Part shown: in pieces, positions 23,892-37,900 of the stretch | How the letters are laid out: the number at the start of each line of letters is the position of its first letter | Position numbering within the stretch: position 1 is the stretch's first letter | Source: Eledone cirrhosa | Taxonomy: Eukaryota > Mollusca > Cephalopoda > Octopoda > Eledonidae | Direction of reading: 5' to 3' | NCBI GenBank assembly: GCA_964016885.1 | Contig: OZ024744.1 | Location: forward strand, 20,948,098-21,012,097 | DNA: 64,000 bases | Notes under the pieces: model-generated | What the model was told of the DNA's origin: nothing | Database searches by the model: none | The model's input: only the letters and a program-made list of their open reading frames with translations | Position numbers and translations under genes: made by a program

Positions 23892-26800
23892 CTCGTTTTA
23901 AAACAGTTGAATCGTTAGAACTGACTCGTTTTAACAACAGTTGAATCTTAAAATAAAACTCGTTTTAACAATAGTTGAATCTCAAGAACTGACTCGTTTT
24001 AGCAACAGTTGTATCTTAAGATAACACTCGTTTTCATAACAGTTGAATCTTAAGAACTGTCTCGTTTTAACAACAGTTGAATTTTAAGATAAACCTCGTT
24101 TTGACAACAGTTGAATCTTAAGAACTGACTCGTTTTAAAAACAGCTGAATCTTAAGATATAACTCGTTTTAACAATAGTTGAATCTTAAGAACTGACTCG
24201 TTTTAACAACAGTTGAATCTTAAGATAAAACTCGTTTTAACAACTGTTGAATCTTAAGGACTGACTCGTTTTAACAACAGCTGAATCTTAAGATAAAACT
24301 CGTTTTAACAACAGTTGAATCTTAAGAACTGACTCGTTTTAACAACAGTTGAATCTTCAAATAAAACTCGTTTTAACAACAGTTGAATCTTCAAATAAAA
24401 CTCGTTTTAACAACAGTTGAATCTTAAGAACTGACTCGTTTTAACAAAAGTTGAATCTTATGAACTCACTCATTTTAACAACAGTTGAATCTTAAGATAA
24501 AACTCGTTTTAACAACTGTTGAATCTTAAGAACTGATTCGTTTTAACAACAGTTGAATCTTAAGATAAAACTCGTTTTAACAACAGTTGAATCTTTAGAA
24601 CTGACTCGTTTTAACAACAGTTGAATCTTCAAATAAAACTCGTTTTAACAACACTTGAATCTTAAGAACTGACTCGTTTTAACAACAGTTGAATGTTAAG
24701 ATAAAACTCGTTTTAACAATAGTGGAATCTTAAGAACTGACTCGTTTTAACAACAGTTGAATCTTAAGATAAAACTCGTTTTAACAACAGCTGAATCTTA
24801 AGATAAAACTCGTTTTAACAACAGTTCAAACTTAAGAAATGACTCGTTTTAACAAAAGTTGAATCTTATGAACTCACTCATTTTAACAACAGTTGAATCT
24901 TAAGATAACATTCGTTTTAACAACAGTTGAATCTTAAGAACTGATTCGTTTTAACAACAGTTGAATCTTAAGATAAAACTCGTTTTAACAACACTTGAAT
25001 CTTAAGAACGGACTCGTTTTAACAACACCTGAATCTCAGATAAAACTCGTTTTAACAACAGTTGAATCTTAAGAACTGATTCGTTTTAACAACAGTTCAA
25101 ACTTAAGAACTGACTCGTTTTAACAACAGTTGAATCTTATGAACTGACTCATTTTAACAACAGTTGAATCTTAAGATAACATTCGTTTTAACAACAGTTG
25201 AATCTTAAGAACTGACTCGTTTTAACAACAGTTGAATCTTAAAGATAAAACTCGTTTCGACAACAGTTGAATCTTAAGAACTGACTCGTTTTAACAACAG
25301 CTGAATCTTAAGATAAAACTCGTTTTAACAACAGTTGAATCTTAAGAACTGACTCGTTTTAACGACAGCTGAATCTTAAGATAAAACTCGTTTTAACAAC
25401 AGTTCAAACTTAAGAAATGACTCGTTTTAACAACAGTTGAATCTTATGAACTGACTCATTTTAACAACAGTTGAATCTTAAGAACTGATTCGTTTTAACA
25501 ACAGCTGAATCTTAATATAAAACTCGTTTTAACAACAGTTGAATCTTAAGAACTGATTCGTTTTAACAACAGCTGAATCTTAAGATAAAACTCGTTTTAA
25601 CAACAGTTGAATCTTAAGAACTGACTCGTTTTAACAACAGCTGAATCTTAAGATAAAACTCGTTTTAACAACAGTTGAATCTTAAGATAAAACTCGTTTT
25701 AACAACAGTTCAAACTTAAGAAATGACTCGTTTTAACAAAAGTTGAATCTTATGAACTCACTCATTTTAACAACAGTTGAATCTTAAGATAACATTCGTT
25801 TTAACAACAGTTGAATCTTAAGAACTGATTCGTTTTAACAACAGTTCAAACTTAAGAACTGATTCGTTTTAACAACAGTTGAATCTTATGAACTGACTCA
25901 TTTTAACAACAGTTGAATCTTAAGATAACATTCGTTTTAACAACAGTTGAATCTTAAGAACTGACTCGTTTTAACAACAGTTGAATCTTAAGATAAAACT
26001 CGTTTTAACAACAGTTGAATCTTAAGAACTGACTCGTTTTAACGACAGCTGAATCTTAAGATAAATCTCGTTTTAACAACAGTTGAATCTTAAAGATAAA
26101 ACTCGCTTTAACAACAGTTGAATCTTAAGAACTGACTCGTTTTAACAACAGTTGAATCTTAAGACAAAACCCGTTTTAACAACAGTTGAATATTAAGAAC
26201 TGTCTCGTTTTAACAACAGTTGAATGTTAAGATAAAACTCGTTTTAACAATAGTTGTATCTTAAGAACTGACTCGTTTTAACAACAGTTGAATCTTCAAA
26301 TAAAACTCGTTTTAACAACAGTTGAATCTTAAGAACTGACTCGTTTTAACAACAGTTGAATGTTAAGATAAAACTCGTTTTAACAATAGTGGAATCTTAA
26401 GAACTGACTCGTTTTAACAACAGTTGAATCTTAAGATAAAACTCGTTTTAACAACAGTTGAATCTTAAGAACTGACTCGTTTTAACGACAGCTGAATCTT
26501 AAGATAAAACTCGTTTTAACAACAGTTCAAACTTAAGAAATGACTCGTTTTAACAACAGTTGAATCTTATGAACTGACTCATGTTAACAACAGTTGAATC
26601 TTAAGAACTGATTCGTTTTAACAACAGTTGAATCTTAAGATAAAACTCGTTTTAACAACAGTTGAATCTTAAGAACTGACTCGTTTTAACAACAGCTGAA
26701 TCTTAAGATAAAACTCGTTTTAACAACAGTTGATTCTTAAGAACTGACTCGTTTTAACAACAGCTGAATCTTAAGATAAACCTCGTTTTAACAACAGTTG

Positions 26801-27461
26801 AATCTTAAGATAAAACTCGTTTTAACAACAGTTGAATCTTAAGAACTGACTCGTTTTAACAACAGTTGAATCTTAAGATAAAACTCGTTTTAACAACAGT
26901 TGAATCTTATGAACTAACTCATTTTAACAACAGTTGAATCTTAAGTTAAGACTCGTTTTAACAACAGTTGAATCTTAAGAACTGACTCGTTTTAACGACA
27001 GCTGAATCTTAAGATAAAACTCGTTTTAACAACAGTTGGATCTTAAGAACTGACTCGTTTTAACAACAGTTGAATCTTACGATAAAACTCGTTTTAACAA
27101 CAATTGAATCTTATGAACTAACTCATTTTAACAACAGTTGAATCTTAAGTTAAGACTCGTTTTAACAACAGTTGAATCTTAAGAACTGACTCGTTTTAAA
27201 AACAGTTGAATCTTAAGACAAAACCCGTTTTAACAACAGTTGAATCTTAAGAACTGTCTCGTTTTAACAACAGTTGAATCTTAAGATAAACCTCGTTTTA
27301 ACAACAGTTTAATCTTAAGAACTGACTCGTTTTAACAACAGTTGAATCTTAAGACAAAACTCGTTTTAACAACAGTTGAATCTTAAGACAAAACTCGTTT
27401 TAGCAACAGTTGAATCTTAAGAACTGACTTGTTCTAACAACAGTTCAGCCTTAAGAACTGA
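23892..27461 (+). repeat. HOR unit 14 (105 monomers)
   Basis: Two long-range relationships show. About 24.8-26.3 kb matches 32.4-33.9 kb in unit 17 at +7,580 bp, and about 26.2-27.43 kb matches the end of unit 15 at +2,959 bp (shared CTCATGTTAAC and ACAACAATTGAATC). Two 35-bp monomers (25241 and 26091) are balanced by the head monomer and by a 33-bp monomer with GAATCTCAGAT near 25031. Confidence 0.86.
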
Positions 27462-30420
27462 CTCGTTTTAAAACAGTTGAATCGTTAGAACTGACTCGTT
27501 TTAACAACAGTTGAATCTTAAAATAAAACTCGTTTTAACAATAGTTGAATCTCAAGAACTGACTCGTTTTAGCAACAGTTGAATCTTAAGATAACACTCG
27601 TTTTCATAACAGTTGAATCTTAAGAACTGTCTCGTTTTAACAACAGTTGAACTTTAAGATAAACCTCGTTTTGACAACAGTTGAATCTTAAGAACTGACT
27701 CGTTTTAACAACAGTTAAATCTTAATAACTGACTCGTTTTAACAACAGTTGAATGTTAAGATAAAACTCGTTTTAACAATAGTTGAATCTTAAGAACTGA
27801 CTCGTTTTAACGACAGTTGAATCTTAAGATAAAACTCGTTTTAACAACTGTTGAATCTTAAGAACTGACTCGTTTTAACAACAGCTGAATCTTAAGATAA
27901 AACTCGTTTTAACAACAGTTGAATCTTAAGAACTGACTCGTTTTAACAACAGTTGAATCTTCAAATAAAACTCGTTTTAACAACAGTTGAATCTTAAGAA
28001 CTGACTCGTTTTAACAACAGTTGAATGTTAAGATAAAACTCGTTTTAATAATAGTGGAATCTTAAGAACTGACTCGTTTTAATAACAGCTGAATCTTAAG
28101 ATAAAACTCGTTTTAACAACAGTTGAATCTTAAGAACTGACTCGTTTTAACAACAGCTGAATCTTAAGATAAAACTCGTTTTAACAACAGTTGAATCTTA
28201 AGATAAAACTCGTTTTAACAACAGTTCAAACTTAAGAAATGACTCGTTTTAACAAAAGTTGAATCTTATGAACTAACTCATTTTAACAACAGTTGAATCT
28301 TAAGATAACATTCGTTTTAACAACAGTTGAATCTTAAGAACTGATTCGTTTTAACAACAGTTCAAACTTAAGAACTGATTCGTTTTAACAACAGTTGAAT
28401 CTTATGAACTGACTCATTTTAACAACAGTTGAATCTTAAGATAACATTCGTTTTAACAACAGTTGAATCTTAAGAACTGACTCGTTTTAACAACAGTTGA
28501 ATCTTAAGATAAAACTCGTTTTAACAACAGTTGAATCTTAAGAACTGACTCGTTTTAACGACAGCTGAATCTTAAGATAAATCTCGTTTTAACAACAGTT
28601 GAATCTTAAAGATAAAACTCGCTTTAACAACAGTTGAATCTTAAGAACTGACTCGTTTTAACAACAGTTGAATCTTAAGACAAAACCCGTTTTAACAACA
28701 GTTGAATATTAAGAACTGTCTCGTTTTAACAACAGTTGAATGTTAAGATAAAACTCGTTTTAACAATAGTTGTATCTTAAGAACTGACTCGTTTTAACAA
28801 CAGTTGAATCTTCAAATAAAACTCGTTTTAACAACAGTTGAATCTTAAGAACTGACTCGTTTTAACAACAGTTGAATGTTAAGATAAAACTCGTTTTAAC
28901 AATAGTGGAATCTTAAGAACTGACTCGTTTTAACAACAGTTGAATCTTAAGATAAAACTCGTTTTAACAACAGTTGAATCTTAAGAACTGACTCGTTTTA
29001 ACGACAGCTGAATCTTAAGATAAATCTCGTTTTAACAACAGTTGAATCTTAAAGATAAAACTCGCTTTAACAACAGTTGAATCTTAAGAACTGACTCGTT
29101 TTAACAACAGTTGAATCTTAAGACAAAACCCGTTTTAACAACAGTTGAATATTAATAACTGTCTCGTTTTAACAACAGTTGAATGTTAAGATAAAACTCG
29201 TTTTAACAATAGTTGTATCTTAAGAACTGACTCGTTTTAACAACAGTTGAATCTTCAAATAAAACTCGTTTTAACAACAGTTGAATCTTAAGAACTGACT
29301 CGTTTTAACAACAGTTGAATGTTAAGATAAAACTCGTTTTAACAATAGTGGAATCTTAAGAACTGACTCGTTTTAACAACAGTTGAATCTTAAGATAAAA
29401 CTCGTTTTAACAACAGTTGAATCTTAAGAACTGACTCGTTTTAACGACAGCTGAATCTTAAGATAAAACTCGTTTTAACAACAGTTCAAACTTAAGAAAT
29501 GACTCGTTTTAACAACAGTTGAATCTTATGAACTGACTCATGTTAACAACAGTTGAATCTTAAGAACTGATTCGTTTTAACAACAGTTGAATCTTAAGAT
29601 AAAACTCGTTTTAACAACAGTTGAATCTTAAGAACTGACTCGTTTTAACAACAGCTGAATCTTAAGATAAAACTCGTTTTAACAACAGTTGATTCTTAAG
29701 AACTGACTCGTTTTAACAACAGCTGAATCTTAAGATAAAACTCGTTTTAACAACAGTTGAATCTTAAGATAAAACTCGTTTTAACAACAGTTGAATCTTA
29801 AGAACTGACTCGTTTTAACAACAGTTGAATCTTAAGATAAAACTCGTTTTAACAACAGTTGAATCTTATGAACTAACTCATTTTAACAACAGTTGAATCT
29901 TAAGTTAAGACTCGTTTTAACAACAGTTGAATCTTAAGAACTGACTCGTTTTAACGACAGCTGAATCTTAAGATAAAACTCGTTTTAACAACAGTTGGAT
30001 CTTAAGAACTGACACGTTTTAACAACAGTTGAATCTTACGATAAAACTCGTTTTAACAACAATTGAATCTTATGAACTAACTCATTTTAACAACAGTTGA
30101 ATCTTAAGTTAAGACTCGTTTTAACAACAGTTGAATCTTAAGAACTGACTCGTTTTAACAACAGTTGAATCTTAAGACAAAACCCGTTTTAACAACAGTT
30201 GAATCTTAAGAACTGTCTCGTTTTAACAACAGTTGAATCTTAAGATAAACCTCGTTTTAACAACAGTTTAATCTTAAGAACTGACTCGTTTTAACAACAG
30301 TTGAATCTTAAGACAAAACTCGTTTTAACAACAGTTGAATCTTAAGACAAAACTCGTTTTAGCAACAGTTGAATCTTAAGAACTGACTTGTTCTAACAAC
30401 AGTTCAGCCTTAAGAACTGA
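27462..30420 (+). repeat. HOR unit 15 (87 monomers) with 443-bp tandem duplication
   Basis: Contains two adjacent copies of a 443-bp block (13 monomers plus one base), each with a 35-bp monomer followed by CGCTTTAAC (28620 and 29063) and then GAATATTAA (about 28706 and 29149). The copies differ at AATATTAAGAAC versus AATATTAATAAC. Its last 1.2 kb matches the end of unit 14. Confidence 0.87.
28540..29430 (+). repeat. 443-bp tandem duplication inside HOR unit 15
   Basis: CTCGCTTTAAC occurs at 28618 and 29061, and the variants that follow (GACAAAACCCG, GAATATTAA, GTTGTATC, CTTCAAATAAAA, CAATAGTGG) occur in the same order in both copies. Single copies of this block occur near 26.1, 33.7, 48.8, 52.5, 56.7 and 60.2 kb, so the doubling is local to this unit. 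Limits are approximate. Confidence 0.85.
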
Positions 30421-31572
30421 CTCGTTTTAAAACAGTTGAATCGTTAGAACTGACTCGTTTTAACAACAGTTGAATCTTAAAATAAAACTCGTTTTAACAA
30501 TAGTTGAATCTCAAGAACTGACTCGTTTTAGCAACAGTTGAATCTTAAGATAACACTCGTTTTCATAACAGTTGAATCTTAAGAACTGTCTCGTTTTAAC
30601 AACAGTTGAATTTTAAGATAAACCTCGTTTTGACAACAGTTGAATCTTAAGAACTGACTCGTTTTAACAACAGTTAAATCTTAATAACTGACTCGTTTTA
30701 ACAACAGTTGAATGTTAAGATAAAACTAGTTTTAACAATAGTTGAATCTTAAGAACTGACTCGTTTTAACAACAGTTGAATCTTAAGATAAAACTCGTTT
30801 TAACAACTGTTGAATCTTAAGAACTGACTCGTTTTAACAACAGCTGAATCTTAAGATAAAACTCGTTTTAACAACAGTTGAATCTTAAGAACTGACTCGT
30901 TTTAACAACATTGAATCTTCAAATAAAACTCGTTTTTACAACAGTTGAATCTTAAGAACTGACTCGTTTTAACAACAGTTGAATGTTAAGATAAAACTCG
31001 TTTTAATAATAGTGGAATCTTAAGAACTGACTCGTTTTAACAACAGTTGAATCTTAAGATAAAACTCGTTTTAACAACAGTTGAATCTTAAGAACTGACT
31101 TGTTTTAACAACAGCTGAATCTTAAGATAAAACTCGTTTTAACAACAGTTGAATCTTAAGAACTGACTCGTTTTAACAACAGCTGAATCTTAAGATAAAA
31201 CTCGTTTTAACAACAGTTGAATCTTAAGATAAAACTCGTTTTAACAACAGTTGAATCTTAAGAACTGACTCTTTTTAACAACAGTTGAATCTTAAGATAA
31301 AACTCGTTTTAACAACAGTTGAATCTTATGAGCTAACTCATTTTAACAACAGTTGAATCTTAAGTTAAGACTCGTTTTAACAACAGTTGAATCTTAAGAA
31401 TGACTCGTTTTAACGACAGCTGAATCTTAAGACAAACCCGTTTTAACAACAGTTTAATCTTAAGAACTGACTCGTTTTAACAACAGTTGAATCTTAAGAC
31501 AAAACTCGTTTTAACAACAGTTGAATCTTAAGAACTGACTTGTTCTAACAACAGTTCAGCCTTAAGAACTGA
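30421..31572 (+). repeat. HOR unit 16 (34 monomers, four 1-bp losses)
   Basis: Length is 34x34 minus 4 bp. Besides the standard head monomer, single-base losses occur at ACAACATTGAATC (near 30909), AAGAATGACTC (near 31399) and GACAAACCCG (31431-31440), the last two in neighbouring monomers. This is the densest cluster of off-register monomers in the window; sequencing error is an alternative explanation. The tail lacks the GAACTGT and GATAAAC monomers. Confidence 0.86.
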
Positions 31573-34500
31573 CTCGTTTTAAAACAGTTGAATCGTTAGA
31601 ACTGACTCGTTTTAACAACAGTTGAATCTTAAAATAAAACTCGTTTTAACAATAGTTGAATCTCAAGAACTGACTCGTTTTAGCAACAGTTGAATCTTAA
31701 GATAACACTCGTTTTCATAACAGTTGAATCTCAAGAACTGTCTCGTTTTAACAACAGTTGAATTTTAAGATAAACCTCGTTTTGACAACAGTTGAATCTT
31801 AAGAACTGACTCGTTTTAACAACAGTTAAATCTTAATAACTGACTCGTTTTAACAACAGTTGAATGTTAAGATAAATCTTGTTTTAACAATAGTTGAATC
31901 TTAAGAACTGACTCGTTTTAACAACAGTTGAATCTTAAGATAAAACTCGTTTTAACAACTGTTGAATCTTAAGAACTGACTCGTTTTAACAACAGCTGAA
32001 TCTTAAGATAAAACTCGTTTTAACAACAGTTGAATCTTAAGAACTGACTCGTTTTAACAACAGTTGAATCTTCAAATAAAACTCGTTTTAACAACAGTTG
32101 AATCTTAAGAACTGACTCGTTTTAACAACAGTTGAATGTTAAGATAAAACTCGTTTTAACAATAGTGGAATCTTAAGAACTGACTCGTTTTAACAACAGT
32201 TGAATCTTAAGATAAAACTCGTTTTAACAACAGTTGAATCTTAAGATTAAACTCGTTTTAACAACTGTTGAATCTTAAGAACTGACTCGTTTTAACAACA
32301 GCTGAATCTTAAGATAAAACTCGTTTTAATAACAGTTGAATCTTAAGAACTGACTCGTTTTAACAACAGTTGAATCTTCAAATAAAACTCGTTTTAACAA
32401 CAGTTGAATCTTAAGAAATGACTCGTTTTAACAAAAGTTGAATCTTATGAACTCACTCATTTTAACAACAGTTGAATCTTAAGATAACATTCGTTTTAAC
32501 AACAGTTGAATCTTAAGAACTGATTCGTTTTAACAACAGTTGAATCTTAAGATAAAACTCGTTTTAACAACACTTGAATCTTAAGAACGGACTCGTTTTA
32601 ACAACACCTGAATCTTAAGATAAAACTCGTTTTAACAACAGTTGAATCTTAAGAACTGATTCGTTTTAACAACAGTTCAAACTTAAGAACTGACTCGTTT
32701 TAACAACAGTTGAATCTTATGAACTGACTCATTTTAACAACAGTTGAATCTTAAGATAACATTCGTTTTAACAACAGTTGAATCTTAAGAACTGACTCGT
32801 TTTAACAACAGTTGAATCTTAAAGATAAAACTCGTTTCGACAACAGTTGAATCTTAAGAACTGACTCGTTTTAACAACAGCTGAATCTTAAGATAAAACT
32901 CGTTTTAACAACAGTTGAATCTTAAGAACTGACTCGTTTTAACAACAGCTGAATCTTAAGATAAAACTCGTTTTAACAACAGTTCAAACTTAAGAAATGA
33001 CTCGTTTTAACAACAGTTGAATCTTATGAACTGACTCATTTTAACAACAGTTGAATCTTAAGAACTGATTCGTTTTAACAACAGCTGAATCTTAAGATAA
33101 AACTCGTTTTAACAACAGTTGAATCTTAAGAACTGATTCGTTTTAACAACAGCTGAATCTTAAGATAAAACTCGTTTTAACAACAGTTGAATCTTAAGAA
33201 CTGACTCGTTTTAACAACAGCTGAATCTTAAGATAAAACTCGTTTTAACAACAGTTGAATCTTAAGATAAAACTCGTTTTAACAACAGTTCAAACTTAAG
33301 AAATGACTCGTTTTAACAAAAGTTGAATCTTATGAACTCACTCATTTTAACAACAGTTGAATCTTAAGATAACATTCGTTTTAACAACAGTTGAATCTTA
33401 AGAACTGATTCGTTTTAACAACAGTTCAAACTTAAGAACTGATTCGTTTTAACAACAGTTGAATCTTATGAACTGACTCATTTTAACAACAGTTGAATCT
33501 TAAGATAACATTCGTTTTAACAACAGTTGAATCTTAAGAACTGACTCGTTTTAACAACAGTTGAATCTTAAGATAAAACTCGTTTTAACAACAGTTGAAT
33601 CTTAAGAACTGACTCGTTTTAACGACAGCTGAATCTTAAGATAAATCTCGTTTTAACAACAGTTGAATCTTAAAGATAAAACTCGCTTTAACAACAGTTG
33701 AATCTTAAGAACTGACTCGTTTTAACAACAGTTGAATCTTAAGACAAAACCCGTTTTAACAACAGTTGAATATTAAGAACTGTCTCGTTTTAACAACAGT
33801 TGAATGTTAAGATAAAACTCGTTTTAACAATGGTTGTATCTTAAGAACTGACTCGTTTTAACAACAGTTGAATCTTCAAATAAAACTCGTTTTAACAACA
33901 GTTGAATCTTAAGAACTGACTCGTTTTAACGACAGCTGAATCTTAAGATAAAACTCGTTTTAACAACAGTTCAAACTTAAGAAATGACTCGTTTTAACAA
34001 CAGTTGAATCTTATGAACTGACTCATTTTAACAACAGTTGAATCTTAAGAACTGATTCGTTTTAACAACAGTTGAATCTTAAGATAAAACTCGTTTTATC
34101 AACAGTTGAATCTTAAGAACTGACTCGTTTTAACAACAGCTGAATCTTAAGATAAAACTCGTTTTAACAACAGTTGATTCTTAAGAACTGACTCGTTTTA
34201 ACAACAGCTGAATCTTAAGATAAAACTCGTTTTAACAACAGTTGAATCTTAAGATAAAACTCGTTTTAACAACAGTTGAATCTTAAGAACTGACTCGTTT
34301 TAACAACAGTTGAATCTTAAGATAAAACTCGTTTTAACAACAGTTGAATCTTATGAACTAACTCATTTTAACAACAGTTGAATCTTAAGTTAAGACTCGT
34401 TTTAACAACAGTTGAATCTTAAGAACTGACTCGTTTTAACGACAGCTGAATCTTAAGATAAAACTCGTTTTAACAACAGTTGGATCTTAAGAACTGACTC

Positions 34501-34905
34501 GTTTTAACAACAGTTGAATCTTACGATAAAACTCGTTTTAACAACAGTTGAATCTTATGAACTAACTCATTTTAACAACAGTTGAATCTTAAGTTAAGAC
34601 TCGTTTTAACAACAGTTGAATCTTAAGAACTGACTCGTTTTAACAACAGTTGAATCTTAAGACAAAACCCGTTTTAACAACAGTTGAATCTTAAGAACTG
34701 TCTCGTTTTAACAACAGTTGAATCTTAAGATAAACCTCGTTTTAACAACAGTTTAATCTTAAGAACTGACTCGTTTTAACAACAGTTGAATCTTAAGACA
34801 AAACTCGTTTTAACAACAGTTGAATCTTAAGACAAAACTCGTTTTAGCAACAGTTGAATCTTAAGAACTGACTTGTTCTAACAACAGTTCAGCCTTAAGA
34901 ACTGA
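31573..34905 (+). repeat. HOR unit 17 (98 monomers)
   Basis: The middle (about 32.4-33.9 kb) matches unit 14 at +7,580 bp; by the anchor the offset has fallen to 7,444 bp, so four monomers (136 bp) were lost or gained in between. It carries both 35-bp monomer contexts (with CGTTTCGAC at 32821 and CGCTTTAAC at 33684). The anchor belongs to the subfamily preceded by TTTTAGCAAC. Confidence 0.86.
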
Positions 34906-37900
34906 CTCGTTTTAAAACAGTTGAATCGTTAGAACTGACTCGTTTTAACAACAGTTGAATCTTAAAATAAAACTCGTTTTAACAATAGTTGAATCTCAAG
35001 AACTGACTCGTTTTAGCAACAGTTGAATCTTAAGATAACACTCGTTTTCATAACAGTTGAATCTTAAGAACTGTCTCGTTTTAACAACAGTTGAATTTTA
35101 AGATAAACCTCGTTTTGACAACAGTTGAATCTTAAGAACTGACTCGTTTTAACAACAGTTAAATCTTAATAACTGACTCGTTTTAACAACAGTTGAATGT
35201 TAAGATAAAACTCGTTTTAACAATAGTTGAATCTTAAGAACTGACTCGCTTTAACAACAGTTGAATCTTAAGATAAAACTCGTTTTAACAACTGTTGAAT
35301 CTTAAGAACTGACTCGTTTTAACAACAGCTGAATCTTAAGATAAAACTCGTTTTAACAACAGTTGAATCTTAAGAACTGACTCGTTTTAACAACAGTTGA
35401 ATCTTCAAATAAAACTCGTTTTAACAACAGTTGAATCTTAAGAACTGACTCGTTTTAACAACAGTTGAATGTTAAGATAAAACTCGTTTTAATAATAGTG
35501 GAATCTTAAGAACTGACTCGTTTTAACAACAGTTGAATCTTAAGATAAAACTCGTTTTAACAACAGTTGAATCTTAAGAACTGACTTGTTTTAACAACAG
35601 CTGAATCTTAAGATTAAACTCGTTTTAACAACAGTTCAAACTTAAGAAATGACTCGTTTTAACAAAAGTTGAATCTTATGAACTCACTCATTTTAACAAC
35701 AGTTGAATCTTAAGATAACATTCGTTTTAACAACAGTTGAATCTTAAGAACTGATTCGTTTTAACAACAGTTGAATCTTAAGATAAAACTCGTTTTAACA
35801 ACACGTGAATCTTAAGAACGGACTCGTTTTAACAACACCTGAATCTTAAGATAAAACTCGTTTTAACAACAGTTGAATCTTAAGATAAAACTCGTTTTAA
35901 CAACAGTTGAATCTTAAGAACTGACTCGTTTTAACGACAGCTGAATCTTAAGATAAAACTCGTTTTAACAACAGTTCAAACTTAAGAAATGACTCGTTTT
36001 AACAACAGTTGAATCTTATGAACTGACTCATTTTAACAACAGTTGAATCTTAAGAACTGATTCGTTTTAACAACAGCTGAATCTTAAGATAAAACTCGTT
36101 TTAACAACAGTTGAATCTTAAGAACTGACTCGTTTTAACAACAGCTGAATCTTAAGATAAAACTCGTTTTAACAACAGTTGAATCTTAAGAACTGACTCG
36201 TTTTAACAACAGCTGAATCTTAAGATAAACTCGTTTTAACAACAGTTGAATCTTAACATAAAACTCGTTTTAACAACAGTTGAATCTTAAGAACTGACTC
36301 TTTTTAACAACAGTTGAATCTTAAGATAAAACTCGTTTTAACAACAGTTGAATCTTATGAGCTAACTCATTTTAACAACAGTTGAATCTTAAGTTAAGAC
36401 TCGTTTTAACAACAGTTGAATCTTAAGAACTGACTCGTTTTAACAACAGCTGAATCTTAAGATAAAACTCGTTTTAACAACAGTTGAATCTTAAGAACTG
36501 ACTCGTTTTAACAACAGTTGAATCTTCAAATAAAACTCGTTTTAACAACAGTTGAATCTTAAGAACTGACTCGTTTTAACAACAGTTGAATGTTAAGATA
36601 AAACTCGTTTTAACAATAGTGGAATCTTAAGAACTGACTCGTTTTAACAACAGTTGAATCTTAAGATAAAACTCGTTTTAACAACAGTTGAATCTTAAGA
36701 ACTGACTCGTTTTAACAACAGCTGAATCTTAAGATAAAACTCGTTTTAACAACAGTTCAAACTTAGGAAATGACTCGTTTTAACAAAAGTTGAATCTTAT
36801 GAACTCACTCATTTTAACAACAGTTGAATCTTAAGATAACATTCGTTTTAACAACAGTTGAATCTTAAGAACTGATTCGTTTTAACAACAGTTGAATCTT
36901 AAGATAAAACTCGTTTTAACAACACTTGAATCTTAAGAACGGACTCGTTTTAACAACACCTGAATCTTAAGATAAAACTCGTTTTAACAACAGTTGAATC
37001 TTAAGAACTGACTCGTTTTAACAACAGTTGAATCTAATGAACTGACTCATTTTAACAACAGTTGAATCTTAAGATAACATTCGTTTTAACAACAGTTGAA
37101 TCTTAAGAACTGACTCGTTTTAACAACAGTTGAATCTTAAAGATAAAACTCGTTTCGACAACAGTTGAATCTTAAGAACTGACTCGTTTTAACAACAGCT
37201 GAATCTTAAGATAAAACTCGTTTTAACAACAGTTGAATCTTAAGATAAAACTCGTTTTAACAACAGTTGAATCTTAAGAACTGACTCGTTTTAACGACAG
37301 CTGAATCTTAAGATAAAACTCGTTTTAACAACAGTTCAAACTTAAGAAATGACTCGTTTTAACAACAGTTGAATCTTATGAACTGACTCATTTTAACAAC
37401 AGTTGAATCTTAAGAACTGATTCGTTTTAACAACAGCTGAATCTTAAGATAAAACTAGTTTTAACAACAGTTGAATCTTAAGAACTGATTCGTTTTAACA
37501 ACAGCTGAATCTTAAGATAAAACTCGTTTTAACAACAGTTGAATCTTAAGAACTGACTCGTTTTAACAACAGCTGAATCTTAAGATAAAACTCGTTTTAA
37601 CAACAGTTGAATCTTAAGATAAAACTCGTTTTTACAACAGTTGAATCTTAAGAACTGACTCTTTTTAACAACAGTTGAATCTTAAGATAAAACTCGTTTT
37701 AACAACAGTTGAATCTTATGAGCTAACTCATTTTAACAACAGTTGAATCTTAAGTTAAGACTCGTTTTAACAACAGTTGAATCTTAAGAACTGACTCGTT
37801 TTAACAACAGCTGAATCTTAAGATAAAACTCGTTTTAATAACAGTTGAATCTTAAGAACTGACTCGTTTTAACAACAGCTGAATCTTAAGATAAAACTCG

